Shown here: one piece after another, positions 10,546-22,193 of the stretch
Numbering within the stretch: the stretch's first letter is position 1
How the letters are laid out: each line of letters begins with the position of its first letter
From: Ephydatia muelleri
Taxonomy: Eukaryota; Porifera; Demospongiae; Spongillida; Spongillidae
NCBI GenBank assembly: GCA_013339895.1
Contig: JABACO010000003.1
Span: 765,635-829,634 of the forward strand
Direction: 5' to 3'
Length of the DNA: 64,000 nucleotides
Translations under genes and position numbers: made by a program
The notes under the pieces: generated by a model
Databases searched by the model: none
Told to the model about the DNA's origin: nothing
Seen by the model: only the letters and a program-made list of their open reading frames with translations

Positions 10546-12400
10546 AAAACATTCTGTGCATTCAAGTAATCGTACTGCACTAATAACATAATCTAGGACC
10601 TGGATATGAGTAATAATTTCTTCCCAAGTTAGTATAATGTAATGTAATAATGTATTGTTAACAAACAAGCAGAATTTATATGTAATTGAATTTTCCTTGA
10701 TTTTGGGGCACCCTGTATATTTGTATAATTGCTATGTTAAGTGACAAAACCAGGCTTCTGCATAAATTCATAACTTCCAGGAAAAGGAAAAGTGACAATC
10801 TGTATGTTAAAATGTATGGCTAATTAAAAACTCTGTGCCCCATAACTAGTATCCAATTATCAATATACTAATCATTTCCCACTTTCTAAACATGGCATTC
10901 AAACTTTTCTGGGAGTCTGCTATGCCTAATAAAAAATGATGAATGGAACAAAGAGTCATGTGATGCTGATCACTTCATTGGGTCCTCGTATAGCAGTTTG
11001 AATTGGTCTTTTTTAGGACCCTAAAGTTCTCACTGTTGTAATTTAGAATTTACTAACTATGCTGTACACAACCTTAGTTGCTGGATAAGTGTGTGTGTGT
11101 GTGTGTGTGTGTGTGCATGTGTGTGTGTGTGCATGTGTGTGTGTGTGTGCATGTTTGAGTGGTATATAATGCCTTTCTCCTGGTCTGTGTGAACTTTTCA
11201 CTTATAAAAATCGAATAATAAAAGGCAATAATAATACTAACATTTCATTTGTAGTTGTAGACATCAGGTATCTTTGGCCCAGATGCCCATACCTGCCTGT
11301 ACCGTCCTGTTTTATATGGCCAGCCCAAATCAAAGATGCATCCAATGAGCCTAACTCAGATGCATACATGCATCATGATCAATTTTGGGATATAATGCAC
11401 TTACAAAAAACAAGAATCATAAGCAATGAAATGATGAAATATAAGAATGAAATAATGAAATTGATGAGTTAATCAATTTTTTTAATTATGCCGGCAGCCC
11501 AGCACCATCATCTATTCCAACGACACTTCTCTATTTGGTGTGAGAACCACACAAGCTAAGATTTGTAGCTCAAAGTATTGCAAAATAAAGCTTTTACGCA
11601 ACCATCCTGTGATTTGTCCTAGTGGTTTATACCATTTTATGCTTATCCTTTGGGCTAGCCTTTCAAATAAGCAGTTTGCCTCATTCCATGAGCAGATACG
11701 ACAAACGGGGTAAATGATGCTCAATGTGCTTCAGCCCACTGTTGTATTTACTTTTCTTCTCCTCTTCTGCCGAGGAAAGTACTGCATCTGTGTTACGATG
11801 TATGTGCGATGGTGCATTGGTGTCTACCACTCACACATCCACCAAGGCTACTGTCAGTAGTTATACATTCAGCACCTCCCCACTGCGTCACAAAAATAAA
11901 AGATTTATTAGCCTCCAGGCGTCATTTGTACCACTCTGTGGCACTTTGTGACGACCACTACCGCATCATCCCTAGAGTAATGAGAGTGACTACTTATAGC
12001 AGACCTGTAAAAAGAATTAGGGAAGTTGGGTTGTTTATTTTCCTACCAAAATCGTCTTTGTTTCAACTTTGGGGGGCTCGAAAAAACTGAATAGTACAAT
12101 TTATAAATTTTACAATATCATATTCAATGTCCACTAAGAAAAATGAGCATCTAAAAAGGCAATTTGGTTTTGTTACCAAGCCCCAAAGCGGAAGATGGCT
12201 ATGAGATTCTTAACCTTTAGGAACAGTCAGTTATTATTTTTGTCAATTTAAAACACAACCGCGGTTAAAAGAGTAATTTATATTTATGTTAAAATATGTC
12301 AAGTGTGCTCTTCTGGACTCTTCAAACTGGCAGACGTATGGAATTGAACATAGAATTGAAAATGGATAAAACACTCTTCATACCTGCTCAGGTATGTACG
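10546..12400. other. Stretch without a supported gene; GT microsatellite inside
   Basis: Only short frames are present. (GT)n interrupted by GCATG occupies 11091-11153. No repeat partner was recognised in the rest. Confidence 0.5.
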
Positions 12401-12414
12401 TTCGATCATGAAAT

Positions 12415-12910
12415 TGAGGCCTCGCCCACGTGACATATTTGCTTGATGCGCACGCGCGCCTTTTCGGCGCGGAGTGGTCTGGACATCAGTCTTAACATCG
12501 TAATGTGGGTTCAGCTGTCTTACGAAGCCAGCGCGTACATGTAAGTGTGATGCGTAGCTTTGTATATCGATTAGTGAATGTAGGGGGTACGTGTCCTTAG
12601 AAACTAGTCACATTTAATCACATGGTTTCGACTATCTGTCTGAACAATCACAGATCATACAGTACACTCTAGAGGTGGGCTGTAGCTCCTAAGGCAAGTG
12701 TGTATAAGCGTATGTCCACAACGCGTGAGCGCCGTGTGGTGCATGCTGTGTGTGGATGTGCGGTGTGAATGTGAGTCGTGTGCTTCTACCATAAGATCAT
12801 TGAGTAATTCATCATTTTTGCTTCAGTTGACAGATGACGACCGTAGAGGTGCGGCTCCAATGAATAGAAGTCCCTCCCAGGTTCGTAGTGTAAACCCGTC
12901 CCTCTCGTGA
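12415..12910 (+). promoter_or_regulatory. CpG-rich segment, possible promoter / first exon
   Basis: 12420-12560 is the most CpG-dense non-transposon stretch in the left part (GCGCACGCGCGCC, CGGCGCGG) and contains an E-box, CCCACGTGAC. A short frame starting ATGTGGGTTCAGCTG at 12503 runs to a consensus donor, ACAT|GTAAGTGTG, at about 12540. A second possible exon follows the acceptor TTTTTGCTTCAG at about 12828 and ends at CCCAG|GTTCGT. The codon phases of these two pieces do not join, so this is a hint only. Confidence 0.3.
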
Positions 12911-12959
12911 CCACATAGGTATGAAATTACGCAATTTCGCGCGATATTCGAATCGTGGG

Positions 12960-14040
12960 GAATCTTTGGTGTCATGTGGATTGTTATGTAATATACGACT
13001 CTGCTATATGTAGTGTGGCGTACAGCTTAACTACAGTCGTACAGTATGTGTGTGAACTTTAGTCATATAAAGTAATAATAATTCCAATATAGTATATGAG
13101 AGTTAATTTTTACAGACTAGGTCTTTCTTGACCTTTTCGTAGAACCATCTGATCAATGTCAATGGTACTCTTTGTCAAGGTAATAAACTGAGAACTCTAG
13201 CCTTTACACTATACAATTGTTTTAGGCCAGATTATGTAGAGAGAGAGAGAGAGAGTTGCCAAGCCATTCACAAGTTAGTGTGGGGCTTAGGTCCACAATG
13301 CATAACCATTCTAACAAAGAGTGCATAGCAGTCCTTAACATATGATTGTACATGCGAGGATTTTGACCAGATGGGTAGTCCTGATAAGAGATTGTTGCAT
13401 CACATCAGCTGCAAGTCACAAATGCCATTCAAAGTCAGTTTCTTCTTTCTATTCATGTACATAATCAATTCCATTCTGTGAGCCACACATGTCTGGATTC
13501 TTATACTGTATGTTGATCTGTCATACTCATAACTATTTTTACAACCCCCCCCCCCACCTCCAGCAATTTATTAACCTCTATTTCTCATGAGAACGTCTTA
13601 GTTTTATGTCTCTTACACCCCATGCACCACACACTGATTTTGTTGGAAAACTGAAACAAGTTGCTATGCTAAAAGATTTATAACACAAGGCATACATTCT
13701 CCTTATCCCTGTCTGCAGACCTCTTTTGGTTTTGCCTACCCACACCATTATGAATAGGGTTTAGGAGCATAGTGTTCATGTACATGGCTGGAAGAAACAT
13801 ACAATGTGGTGTGCATCATTAATCATAACTTCAGATTGCATAGTTTATCATCACCATCAATGCTGGTGGTCTCGTTTTACCATGTAAGTAGCTCAACATT
13901 ATGTCTCTATAGAACCGTCTGTTTACTTTCGTCTTTTTACTTTCGTGACCTGAAAGATATTTCCTGCAGGTATTACTTAACCTGTCAATAGCAGTTGACC
14001 TTGATAATTGCAGTATACTATAGTCTATAGTCCGTTGTTT
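12960..14040. other. No gene recognised; short GA and C tracts
   Basis: Contains a short (GA)n near 13240 and a C-tract near 13545. No conserved coding segment was seen. Confidence 0.4.
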
Positions 14041-14092
14041 TTGAACTACATATCAGTTCCTCTTTTCCCCTGATACACAGCTGTAGACACTG

Positions 14093-14720
14093 CAGGGCTA
14101 GAAATAACTTTTTCACTTGTACTGTCAAATTGCCAGTACAATGCTAGGTTTGTCCTGTCAAATTTAACACTTGTCCTGCCAATTCCCCCAGTACCCATAC
14201 AAATTTTATCAAGTTGGGAATATGCAAGTAACAACTGTGATGCTGTGGTACTACACGTTGTTGTAGGATCCATCGAAAAATGGAGTAAAGATGTTACAAT
14301 TGGTGACTCCGTACGTGATGGTTGTCGTGCTATTCCGAAAAATTGCCATTGCACACTTGTGCATGTCTGTCACTGCATGGTCTTTGAAAGAAGAGGCTCT
14401 GACATTACTTGTCCCATCCACGAACGCGAGATTGTAGTTACGTATACCAAGCAGTTTATCTTTATACTGTCTGCAAACTTTACACGAAAGAGTATTTACA
14501 TGCCGTGTCTTATCATTATCAAATTTTAGCCAGGCAGTCATGTTGAGTGATCGATAGTTTTTTTTTACTCGTTTCTGGCAATCGGCACGCTTCTTGGTTG
14601 GTGGGGGACTGTCACTGTCATTTACAGCATCCGCCATTTTGTCCGGACATTAATTTTGCCCAGAGATTACAATAATTTGTCTAGAAATTGCCAGTGTGTC
14701 GACTGCTATTTCGAGCCCTG
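14093..14720 (-). mobile_element. hAT-like DNA element, ~628 bp, inside a minisatellite
   Basis: The ends CAGGGCTAGAAATA (14093) and TATTTCGAGCCCTG (to 14720) are inverted repeats with one mismatch. The CAGGG start is typical of hAT superfamily elements (established). Both flanks are units of the same minisatellite (CCTGATACACAGCTGTAGAC), so the element landed inside that array. The expected 8-bp target duplication is not clean: CACTG is shared by both flanks. Only a short zinc-finger ORF remains inside, so the element cannot transpose by itself. Confidence 0.75.
14251..14637 (-). CDS. Zinc-finger N-terminal fragment of a hAT-type (ZNF862-like) protein
   Basis: The frame has 128 codons, starts with ATG at 14637 and lies between the element's inverted repeats. 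The N-terminus is short and basic (PPPTKKRADCQKRVKK). A TTF/BED-like module follows: AWLKFDND, then LSCKVCRQYKD (Cys-x2-Cys), then FVDGTSNVRASSFKDHAVTD and MHKCAM, with His residues spaced as in ZNF862/KIAA1586-type proteins. In those proteins the module is followed by a large transposase-derived domain, which is missing here: the frame stops after FDGSYNNV. It could be a truncated DNA-binding protein or just a dead fragment. No splice site to a further exon was recognised. Confidence 0.5.
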   Translation of the reverse strand: MADAVNDSDSPPPTKKRADCQKRVKKNYRSLNMTAWLKFDNDKTRHVNTLSCKVCRQYKDKLLGIRNYNLAFVDGTSNVRASSFKDHAVTDMHKCAMAIFRNSTTTITYGVTNCNIFTPFFDGSYNNV

Positions 14721-14725
14721 CACTG

Positions 14726-14995
14726 ACACTCTTGATAACCTGATACACAGCTGTAGACACTCACTCTCTTGATAGCCTGATACACAGCTATAGACACTCT
14801 TGATAACCTGATACACAGCTGTAGACACTCACTCTCTTGATAGCCTGATACACAGCTGTAGACACTCTTGATAACCTGATACACAGCTGTAGACACTGAC
14901 CCTCTTGATAGCCTTATACACATCAGTAGACACTGACCCTCTTGATAACCTGATACACAGCTGTAGACACTTACTCTCTTGATAACCTGATATTT
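14726..14995. repeat. Minisatellite around CCTGATACACAGCTGTAGAC
   Basis: About seven units of 36-45 bp carry the shared core TTGATARCCTGATACACAGC and variable tails (ACTCACTCT, ACTGACCCT). One more unit lies at 14065-14092, on the other side of the hAT-like insertion. Confidence 0.85.
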
Positions 14996-15282
14996 TCTCA
15001 ATTTCATTGAAGAAAGACTGATACGATGATAATATTTTGTTCAGGTGTATCCACATTTTTCAAAAAGAGTTGCTGTATTAAAAGTGCCATGTAGGTAGGT
15101 GGCCACTGGAAAACCCTCTATGTGGGTATCATGCTTTCTGACAAAAGTGTGTAAAATCGATGAGCTCTGAACACTTGTCCTGATGCATTGTATCCGTAAA
15201 ATAGTTTATTCTATCTTTACCATCACCAATAGAGTGTAGAGGTTTTTTTTTGTTTATGACATCATCTCTAACACATTAAGTT

Positions 15283-15882
15283 TTAACCGATTATACGCGG
15301 AAGACGCAAATGTGCGTATATACGCAGCCTGGCCGTGATAGCATGACATTGCGAGTGGTTATTGTGTGCATAGAGACAGCGTAAACGAATGATTGTTATA
15401 CCAACAGGGTCTGTGCAAAAGTTAAATAGCTAAATCTTACAGTCTTCATGTAGGGGGAGGGTTGCAGCGCGTGATAAGGTCTGATACTGCACACTCAGTG
15501 CACATACACGGCTATCAACACATTACTATATACATACATTCAGCGTTCGCTACCAACGCATCCCTAAGTATACTCAGCGTACAACCATGTATGCACCCAC
15601 ACACAACACAAAGTCCACTCACGTACACCTACGCGCTACCAGCTATGTACATACATAACAACATACGTATTGCTCAATCAGAGACATGATGTACAAATGA
15701 TCATCTCTCGCTCAAAAGAGTTGCATCGATCACAACCACTGCAAAACAAAACTTCACAAGATCTCAAAAAATTGTCTCTGAAAAATTCCACGCCATGCAT
15801 GTGGTATATACAGTACGAACGTACTTTGATACCATGCATGAAAAATGATAAACATGTTACAATTCCGCGTATAATCGGTTAA
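15283..15882. mobile_element. TTAA-bounded element with perfect 20-bp inverted ends
   Basis: TTAACCGATTATACGCGGAA at 15283-15302 is repeated exactly in inverted orientation at 15863-15882. If TTAA is the target site, the element is 592 bp with CCGATTATACGCGGAA ends. A TTAA target duplication is characteristic of piggyBac-like elements (established), though these ends do not begin with the usual CCC. The inside is rich in CATACA-type repeats and has no transposase frame, so it would be a non-autonomous element. Confidence 0.65.
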
Positions 15883-16126
15883 CACACAAACATGTGTTTC
15901 ATATTGTTGTGCCCCTGCGTGCTAAATACTTGTAATTGGATGCTGAGAAAGGGGTCAGATACTAACATACATGCGTATGATATGCTACAAAAAGGCTAGG
16001 GCTGTGAGTGCTTGGAGTGTAGGTACCTTCTGCTACGAGTTTGATAGTTTCTATACTGCGATGTTTAAAGTTGCAGGCTTGCTGATCACAGATACGTAGC
16101 GTGCATTTGAAGTTTTGTTTTCTTAA

Positions 16127-16313
16127 TGCTTCTCAAACGTCAGCAACCTTCTTTTCACCATATTTGTCAAATGAGAAGATGTTTCCCTACTGCCAGGGAG
16201 GCAGCATTTATGCTGCATTTCTGATGCTCAAATGCATGGCGGTTCTTCAAGATGGTTCAAGGTTGCTTTTCACAGATCCGGGGCGATACCTTGTTTCAAC
16301 GTTTTGTGCAGGT
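16127..16313 (+). other. Possible orphan exon
   Basis: An open frame with balanced codon content runs from the acceptor-like CTCAAACGTCAG (to 16142) to a donor-like TTTTGTGCAG|GTCACA (16312). It reads SPYLSNEKMFPYCQGG, then AAFLMLKCMAVLQDG and LLFTDPGRYLVSTF. I do not recognise the product and found no partner exon with matching phase nearby. Confidence 0.25.
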
Positions 16314-16796
16314 CACAGTCCTGATTGAGAAATGTTTGATTCATTTGTTTTGCTTGTTTTTTTTCCTTACAAGATGTCTGAGCAGGTAGAAAAGATTTCA
16401 TCTTACTTTTTAAAAATGCCCTTTTCTCAGCACCAACCCTTAAAAGTGATCTATTGTGGTATTGGACAATAGCAGGCGTTATAACACATTTTATTTAACT
16501 TCATTTCAACAACTGATAATTTATCATCTAGTGTAGACAATTTTGTTGCTATATAAATGCATTGTAACCTTTAAACTGTTATGCCCATTCTTAAATGACA
16601 CTGTATGTTAAACATATGTTCAACATTCCTAATTCAAGTTATACATGATGAGCGGAAGAAAGTGGAACTTGAATTATTGATCTAATGTTCAATGGAATGC
16701 ATTATGCAAATGTCGTGTCATTCATCGATTATGAGTCAAAGGACAAGTAATGTAGGAATGCATTGTTGTGATGTCAAAATTATTGCCCTGGTGACG

Positions 16797-16975
16797 CCAA
16801 TCTATCCTATGTATGTACCAATCTATCCTATGTATCCTATGTATGTACCAATCTATCCTACGTACCTATGTACCAATCTATCCTATGTATGTACCAATCT
16901 ATCCTATGTATCCTATGTATGTACCAATCTATCCTACGTACCTATGTACCAATCTATCCTATGTACCAATCTATA
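16797..16975. repeat. Minisatellite of ACCAATCTATCCTATGTATG units
   Basis: There are two levels of repetition: units of about 20-30 bp (CCAATCTATCCTATGTAYSTA) and a duplicated block of about 90 bp. An open frame through it (PIYPMYVPIYP...) follows from the repeat, not from a gene. Confidence 0.85.
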
Positions 16976-17699
16976 TGTAAGCTCCATTGCTGTAGGTATG
17001 ATAGGTAGTGATTACAAACATTTAGTCATTGAACAAATTTTAGGTCTGTCACAGAGTTTGGCAGAGCTGTGGCCACAAGTCTTGCAACTGTCTTTGGTTT
17101 CTGTCAACTAGATGTTTATTAATCAAGTGATTAATTTCTGGACTGAAAACGAGAGCAGCAGTATACTATATTGTATTGTCGTGAATACTTTCCAACATGT
17201 GTACTGGAATGAGACCACAAGGCATCCTAGTACCATCAGATAGTGAGGAGGTCCCTCATTCCGGAGGGCAAGGCAGTACTTGACCCCATCCCTTTTCCAT
17301 ATCCCACCATATTTAACTAGAGTTTCTGAACAGAGAATGAAAATGAAGCACCTCCCCCCCCCCCCCCTTCCATGTTACACTATTGGTTGTTCTGTTAGCC
17401 CCTTAACCTAAATCTATGTTGGTTTCAATAACAATCTAATTTTTCATTTTTCTTGCTTAGATGATGACTATTAACCCAATAGTAATTCCCCGATAGGTGG
17501 AGCAAAATACACTTGACCGTGCAATACTGGGAACTAATTAAATAGAGACATTACAGACATGCTGGGCACAAGCACAGACATAGAGTAGCCATTTTTGCAT
17601 TCACGACCACTGGGTACCAATATACAAGCATTCATAACTTGTACACAGCTAGCAGTACAGCCGAACTCAAGCATGAGTAAACAAAAACAGCATCTACCA

Positions 17700-17992
17700 T
17701 GTGTCCACACTAACTAATCTCTGGAGTGGTCCACTGGTCCATGTCATTTCCACATAGCTCCTGTAGCCTCCCTTCCAGTGGAGAATGTCATGTCCCCTCC
17801 ATACAGAGGAGTAGCTGGGTCAAAGGAGGGCTGGTCAGGTTGCCTGTACACAGCATGTTCCTGAAAGAGACAGGGGAAGAGTAGCCAACATTACTACTGT
17901 ACGGTGGTCACCTAAGTAACATCTACCTACACGACGGCTGCTGCAGGTACAAGGATCATTCCCGCATTTTCCGCATTTAGAAGGATTGCACT
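17700..17992 (-). pseudogene. Array family: Cys exon plus 3' cassette, copy 1
   Basis: Minus strand. The Cys exon (about 17992-17930) reads SKCGKCGNDPCTCSSRRV and ends at a possible donor, GTAG|GTAGATG. After about 60 bp, the acceptor CTGTCTCTTTCAG (near 17865) leads into the 3' cassette. With phase 1 splicing the protein ends GTCCVQAT. In the alternative frame the cassette encodes QPDQPSFDPATPLYGGDMTF and stops after GAMWK. The upstream exon (about 18050) has an in-frame stop before the Cys motif, so the copy may be dead. The family is unrecognised. Confidence 0.4.
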
Positions 17993-18227
17993 GTTAGAGA
18001 TCGGACCATTTGATAACCCTAATCCCCACACAAACCACAGCCAGTACTGTGGTAAGGGTCTATTATTGCTCTTACCCCCATCTGTCCTGTCGCCACTTGT
18101 TATCTCTCACAACACAATAAACCAGAGAATACCGTATATCCTTGTAGTCATGGAAACGTGGATAACACACACGTCACGATGCACAATACTGTAGGGAAAG
18201 TTGAAGGGAAAGTCCCTAACATTACCA

Positions 18228-18329
18228 ACCTATCTGTGTGTACAGATCGTATTTATTAGAACACAACTTCAATGTCGTGATGATGGGTGTGGCTATGCTG
18301 AGGACAGCAAGGGTTGCCATGACCGCCAT
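18228..18329 (-). CDS. Array family: hydrophobic first exon, copy 1
   Basis: Starts with ATG at 18329 and reads MAVMATLAVLSIATPII then TLKLCSNKYDLYTQI, a signal-peptide or signal-anchor pattern. A donor lies in ATAGGTTGGTAATG just below 18232. A short pyrimidine-rich intron ends at CTTTCCCTACAG near 18195. The same exon occurs at 23995-24086, with decayed versions near 25260-25300 and 21275. Which downstream exons belong to it is unresolved. Confidence 0.4.
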
Positions 18330-18894
18330 TGGCTTATTTAACCATTCTGTTATCTGATGATTTTGTTTTGACGAGGTTACTTCTAGCATCTGTACCAGAG
18401 TGATAAACGCAAGGCAGTCCTAGGACTATCAAATATGTAGTAAGGAGCTCCATCATTCAGGGCAAGGCAGTACTTGAACCCTTCTTTTTTTCCAAATCAC
18501 AACATTTTGTTAACTTGGGTCTTCTAAATAGAAAATGAAAATGAAGGCTGTTCCCCACCACCTTCCCTATTGCACTATTGGTGGATCCAACAATGCCAGA
18601 TGGCCTTCACCTACATGTATGTTAGTTTTAATACACTGTAACTATCGTTTTCTAGCTTAGAGAATTGGACACTATTAACCAATAGAAATCTCTTGATAAG
18701 AGAAATTACTGAAGCAATTGTGAACTAAGTAAAAATAGATTAATTGAGACATTACAGACATGCTGGGCACAAGCACAGACATAGAGTAGCCATTGTTTGC
18801 ATTCACGACCACTTGGTACCAATATATAACTTGTACACAACTAGCAGTACAGCGGTACTGAAGCATGAGTAAACTAAAACAGCATCTACCATGT

Positions 18895-19180
18895 GTCCAC
18901 ACTAACTAATCTCTGGAGTGGTCCACTGGCCCATGTCATTTCCACATAGCTCCTGTAGCCTCCCTTCCAGTGGAGAATGTCATGTCCCTTCCATACAGAG
19001 GAGTAGCTGGGTCAAAGAAGGGCTGGTCAGGTTGCCTGTACATAGCAGGCTTTGGAAGGAATAGAAATCCAACATCACCACTAGTATGCTGCTATGCCAC
19101 CTAGATAACATCAACCCACAGGACATTTTTTGCAGGTGCAAGGTTTATTCCCACACTTGCCACATTTGGATCCCCAGCAC
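18895..19180 (-). pseudogene. Array family: Cys exon plus 3' cassette, copy 2
   Basis: The Cys exon near 19180-19120 reads SKCGKCGNKPCTCKKCPV. The cassette (19055-18895) differs from copy 1 by a few bases (FFDPATPLYGRDMTF). A phase 1 join would end ACYVQAT. No complete gene can be assembled around it. Confidence 0.4.
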
Positions 19181-19560
19181 CATCACTCTATTGGAGATGA
19201 GACCATTGGATAACCCTAATCCCCAACAAACCACAGCCAGTAATGTGGTAAGGGTCTATTTCTTATCTTGAATTGCTCTTACTCCTTTATCCATGTCCTG
19301 TGCTGTCTCTTGCGATCTCTGTCACCGCAATACATCTTTCATTTGTATTGCATAGAGGATAGAAGACTGTTAGCCCAGTGCTAATCCATGGATATGAGAA
19401 ATTACTGAACCAAAAATACACTTTACTTAGTGCAATATTGTTAACCAAGTAATTGGACATTGCTGGGCACATGTAGAGTATTGTGTATTGGTACCAATAC
19501 ATAACTGTAAACACTCTAACTACAACTGTCAGTATTTCAGCATCAGTAACCAAAGAACAT

Positions 19561-19981
19561 CTACCGGCGAAAACCAAACGTATGAAGTGGTCCACTGGCC
19601 CATGTCATTTCCACATGGCTTCCGTAGCCTCCCTTCCAGTGGAGAATGTCATGTTCCCTCCTTACGGAGATGTAGCTGGGTACAAAGAATTGTGGGTCAG
19701 GTGATAAGTACGGAACATGTTCCTGAAGGAGACAGGGGAAGAGTAACAACATCACCACTGTAGCGGTCACCTAAGTAACATCAACCTACACGATAGATGC
19801 TACAGGTACAAGGATTGTTCCCGCAACCACCGCATTTAGAAGGAAATACCTGATAGAGATCGAAACATTGGATAACGTACTTCCCGCACAAACCACAGCT
19901 AGTACTGTGGTAAAAGTCTATTTCTAATCTTATATTGCTCTTACCCCCATCTGTCCTGTCAGCACTCAAAATCACCGTCAC
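19561..19981 (-). CDS. Array family: best-preserved Cys exon with diverged 3' exon, copy 3
   Basis: From 19981 to about 19785 one open frame encodes TVILSADRTDGGKSNIRL, then STSCGLCGKYVIQCFDLY and FPSKCGGCGNNPCTCSIYRV: eight Cys in CGLCG, CF and CGGCGNNPCTC spacing. A possible donor is GTGTAG|GTTGATG (near 19790). After about 87 bp the acceptor CTGTCTCCTTCAG leads to the last exon (19709 down). There a 1-bp difference from the other copies moves the frame to HDILHWKGGYGSHVEMTW and opens it to 19561. It may be a real two-exon 3' end of a small Cys-rich protein; its function is unknown. Confidence 0.4.
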
Positions 19982-20179
19982 TGCAATAAAAAATATAAAT
20001 ACCGTATATCCTCGTAGTCATGGTAACATGGATGACGCAGCACTTGATACTTACGGGTTCATTATAATACATGTTATGGGCACACCTGTGTTGCTTCCAA
20101 GCCAAAGCCCTTCAGCAGTGACTCCACCCCTTTCCCATTTGCCTGCTAGTGAGGAGACGTGTGTATTGGATGCTCATGT

Positions 20180-20532
20180 CCATCATCCTACACATATGAG
20201 CAGTTGTCCTTCATGTCCATCATCCTACACATATGAGCAGTTGTCCTTCATGTCCATCATCTTACACATATGAGCAGTTGTCCTTCATGTCCATCATCCT
20301 ACACATATGAGCAGTTGTTCTTCATGTCCATCATCCTACACATATGAGCAGTTGTCCTTCATGTCCATCATCCTACACATATGAGCAGTTGTCCTTCATG
20401 TCCATCATCCTACACATATGAGCAGTTGTCCTTCATGTCCATCATCCTACACATATGAGCAGTTGTCCTTCATGTCCATCATCCTACACATATGAGCAGT
20501 TGTCCTTCATGTCCATCATCCTACACATATGA
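20180..20532. repeat. Minisatellite, 35-bp unit (ATGAGCAGTTGTCCTTCATG)
   Basis: About ten nearly identical units, each containing CCTACACATATGAGCAG. The array lies where the transmembrane exon of the 20.9-21.1 kb unit would be expected, so it may have replaced that exon. Confidence 0.9.
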
Positions 20533-20883
20533 GCTATTGTAGGCTGATTAGTCCCAGTAGTCTGTGTTCATTGAGAACAGTAAAACACGAAGGTGTTACA
20601 TGTAGCTGTTCTTCAGTCAGAGTACAGGTGTTAGTATACCATGACACTCTCCCCGTAGTACCCCAATGGAGTCATTCAAGTGTGATGGGACCTCTTTTAA
20701 GCCAATACACCAACAAATATGGACTGAAGGGTCTCTGCTAATAGACGAGCTACTTGTGCTCTTGTGGTTATTTGAGTGTGCGTGATTGTAAAGAGGATTT
20801 TGTATTAACCCTGAAGCCTCGTAGAAACACTGGAAACCCCTATCAAATCATGCCTTGCTTTAGAAATGCACATGGATCTTTAC

Positions 20884-21129
20884 CTTAGTTTGGATGAACC
20901 TGATGACCCACTATCTCCATCTTTACTTGACTTGCTCTGTCAAAAAGAACAATACCATTGCTCAAACCAAGTATCCGCTCGTAATTACACTTCATTCCCA
21001 CACTGTTAGTTTTGGTCTCTCCTAGTTGAACCCTAACCATAGTTTGTATAGTGGCCAAAGGCCCTCAGGGTTTGTTGGTGCATCACTTACCCCCATGCCC
21101 CTTGCGTCCAGTGATCTTGCGTCAGAATG
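20884..21129 (-). pseudogene. Array family: 13-codon exon plus Ser/Gly linker exon, TM exon missing
   Basis: The exon at 21091-21129 (39 nt, acceptor GCTAACACAG, donor GTAAGT) encodes HSDARSLDARGMG. The exon at 20884-20936 (53 nt, acceptor TTTTTGACAG, donor GTAAAG) encodes SKSSKDGDSGSSGSSKL and ends in phase 2. Phases agree with the copies at 31 and 36 kb, where a transmembrane exon follows. Here none is found before the 20.5-kb minisatellite, so the 3' end is lost. Confidence 0.45.
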
Positions 21130-21595
21130 CTGTGTTAGCAGGATGTGTACCAAATATGATATCATTGGTAACCATAGTTTGAATATTAATAATATTGGAG
21201 AATTTTCCAGGCATATAGATAAAGGCTATTAGAACATGCCTTTATTTCCTTCAATAGTACAGTGATGGGTGTGGTCATACTGGTGTCACCATGACCATCA
21301 TACGAAGTTCCATCAGACCAAGGGAGTGTTTGACCCCTCTCTCCCTCCCTCTTTCCCAACTTCTAATAATATTAACTTTCATCAGAGAATAATGGGAAGG
21401 CATCACAACAATACCAATAGATTGTTGAGATACTCGCATTGGGCTATGGGATTGTATCAATTGGAGGTTCATTTCTGTCATTCTACTCATATCAGCATTT
21501 ATAACTAACTAAGTGTGCTATCAGCATAATAAAACATAGACAGTTACATACATGTAGCAGTTCTTAAGTCTGAGTATAGACAAAGCATCTACCAT

Positions 21596-21745
21596 ATGTC
21601 CACACTAACTACGTCTCTGGAGTGGTCCACTGGCCCATGTCATTTTCACATAGCTCCTGTAGCCTCCCTTCCAGTGGAGAATGTCATGTCCCCTCCATAC
21701 AGAGGAGTAGCTGGGTCAAAGGAGGGCTGGTCAGGTTGCCTTCTA
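21596..21745 (-). pseudogene. Array family: 3' cassette, copy 4
   Basis: Contains the conserved block from ATGTCATTTTCACATAGC to GGCTGGTCAGGTTGCC. No Cys exon is directly upstream; the next one is the diverged exon at 22137-22193. Confidence 0.4.
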
Positions 21746-22136
21746 TTGACATACTGTTGTACGAAGCAAGCAATACATGCAGGTATCAACATGTGCCCCT
21801 TATCCCCACACCACAAAATGGCACAACCATACGGTAACTTTATTTACAGGAGCCTCTTATTGCCCTGACCGAGGTAGGAACACTAATCCAAACTACAAGT
21901 ATCCGACTGACGCACCTATCCTACATATTTGCAAAGCAATTCAAATATATTTTAGGCCTTATAGTTTGTACTGCATTCTAGGATTCGAGTAGCCCAGGAG
22001 GAAATGAAGTAATGGGTGGGGTGGGGAGTGGTGGGTGGGGAACCCCTTTTGTTCAGTCCCTCAGGTCATAGCAGCAGACATGCTGGGGCAACAGGGACCA
22101 CACAGCTCACTGTACTCACGTTGGGCCTCTCGTTAC

Positions 22137-22193
22137 CTGCACAATCCTGCATTCACAAGGATACTTGCCACAACTCCCACATTTGCACGCATT
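22137..22193 (-). CDS. Array family: 57-nt Cys exon, NACKCGSCGKYPCEC type, copy 1
   Basis: The acceptor GGTCCCATACAG and donor CAG|GTAACG enclose exactly 19 codons, phase 0 at both ends: NACKCGSCGKYPCECRIVQ. The next acceptor, GTTGCCCCAG (about 22084), gives HVCCYDLRD and a stop. The flanking ~220 bp is almost identical to 34360-34590, far more so than the surrounding duplicate. It is homologous in position and Cys spacing to the SKCGGCGNNPCTC exons. Function unknown. Confidence 0.5.

Noticed and set aside
16692-17111. 139-codon frame with PIYPMY repeats
   Set aside because: The frame follows from the minisatellite at 16797-16975; the flanking residues show no domain.
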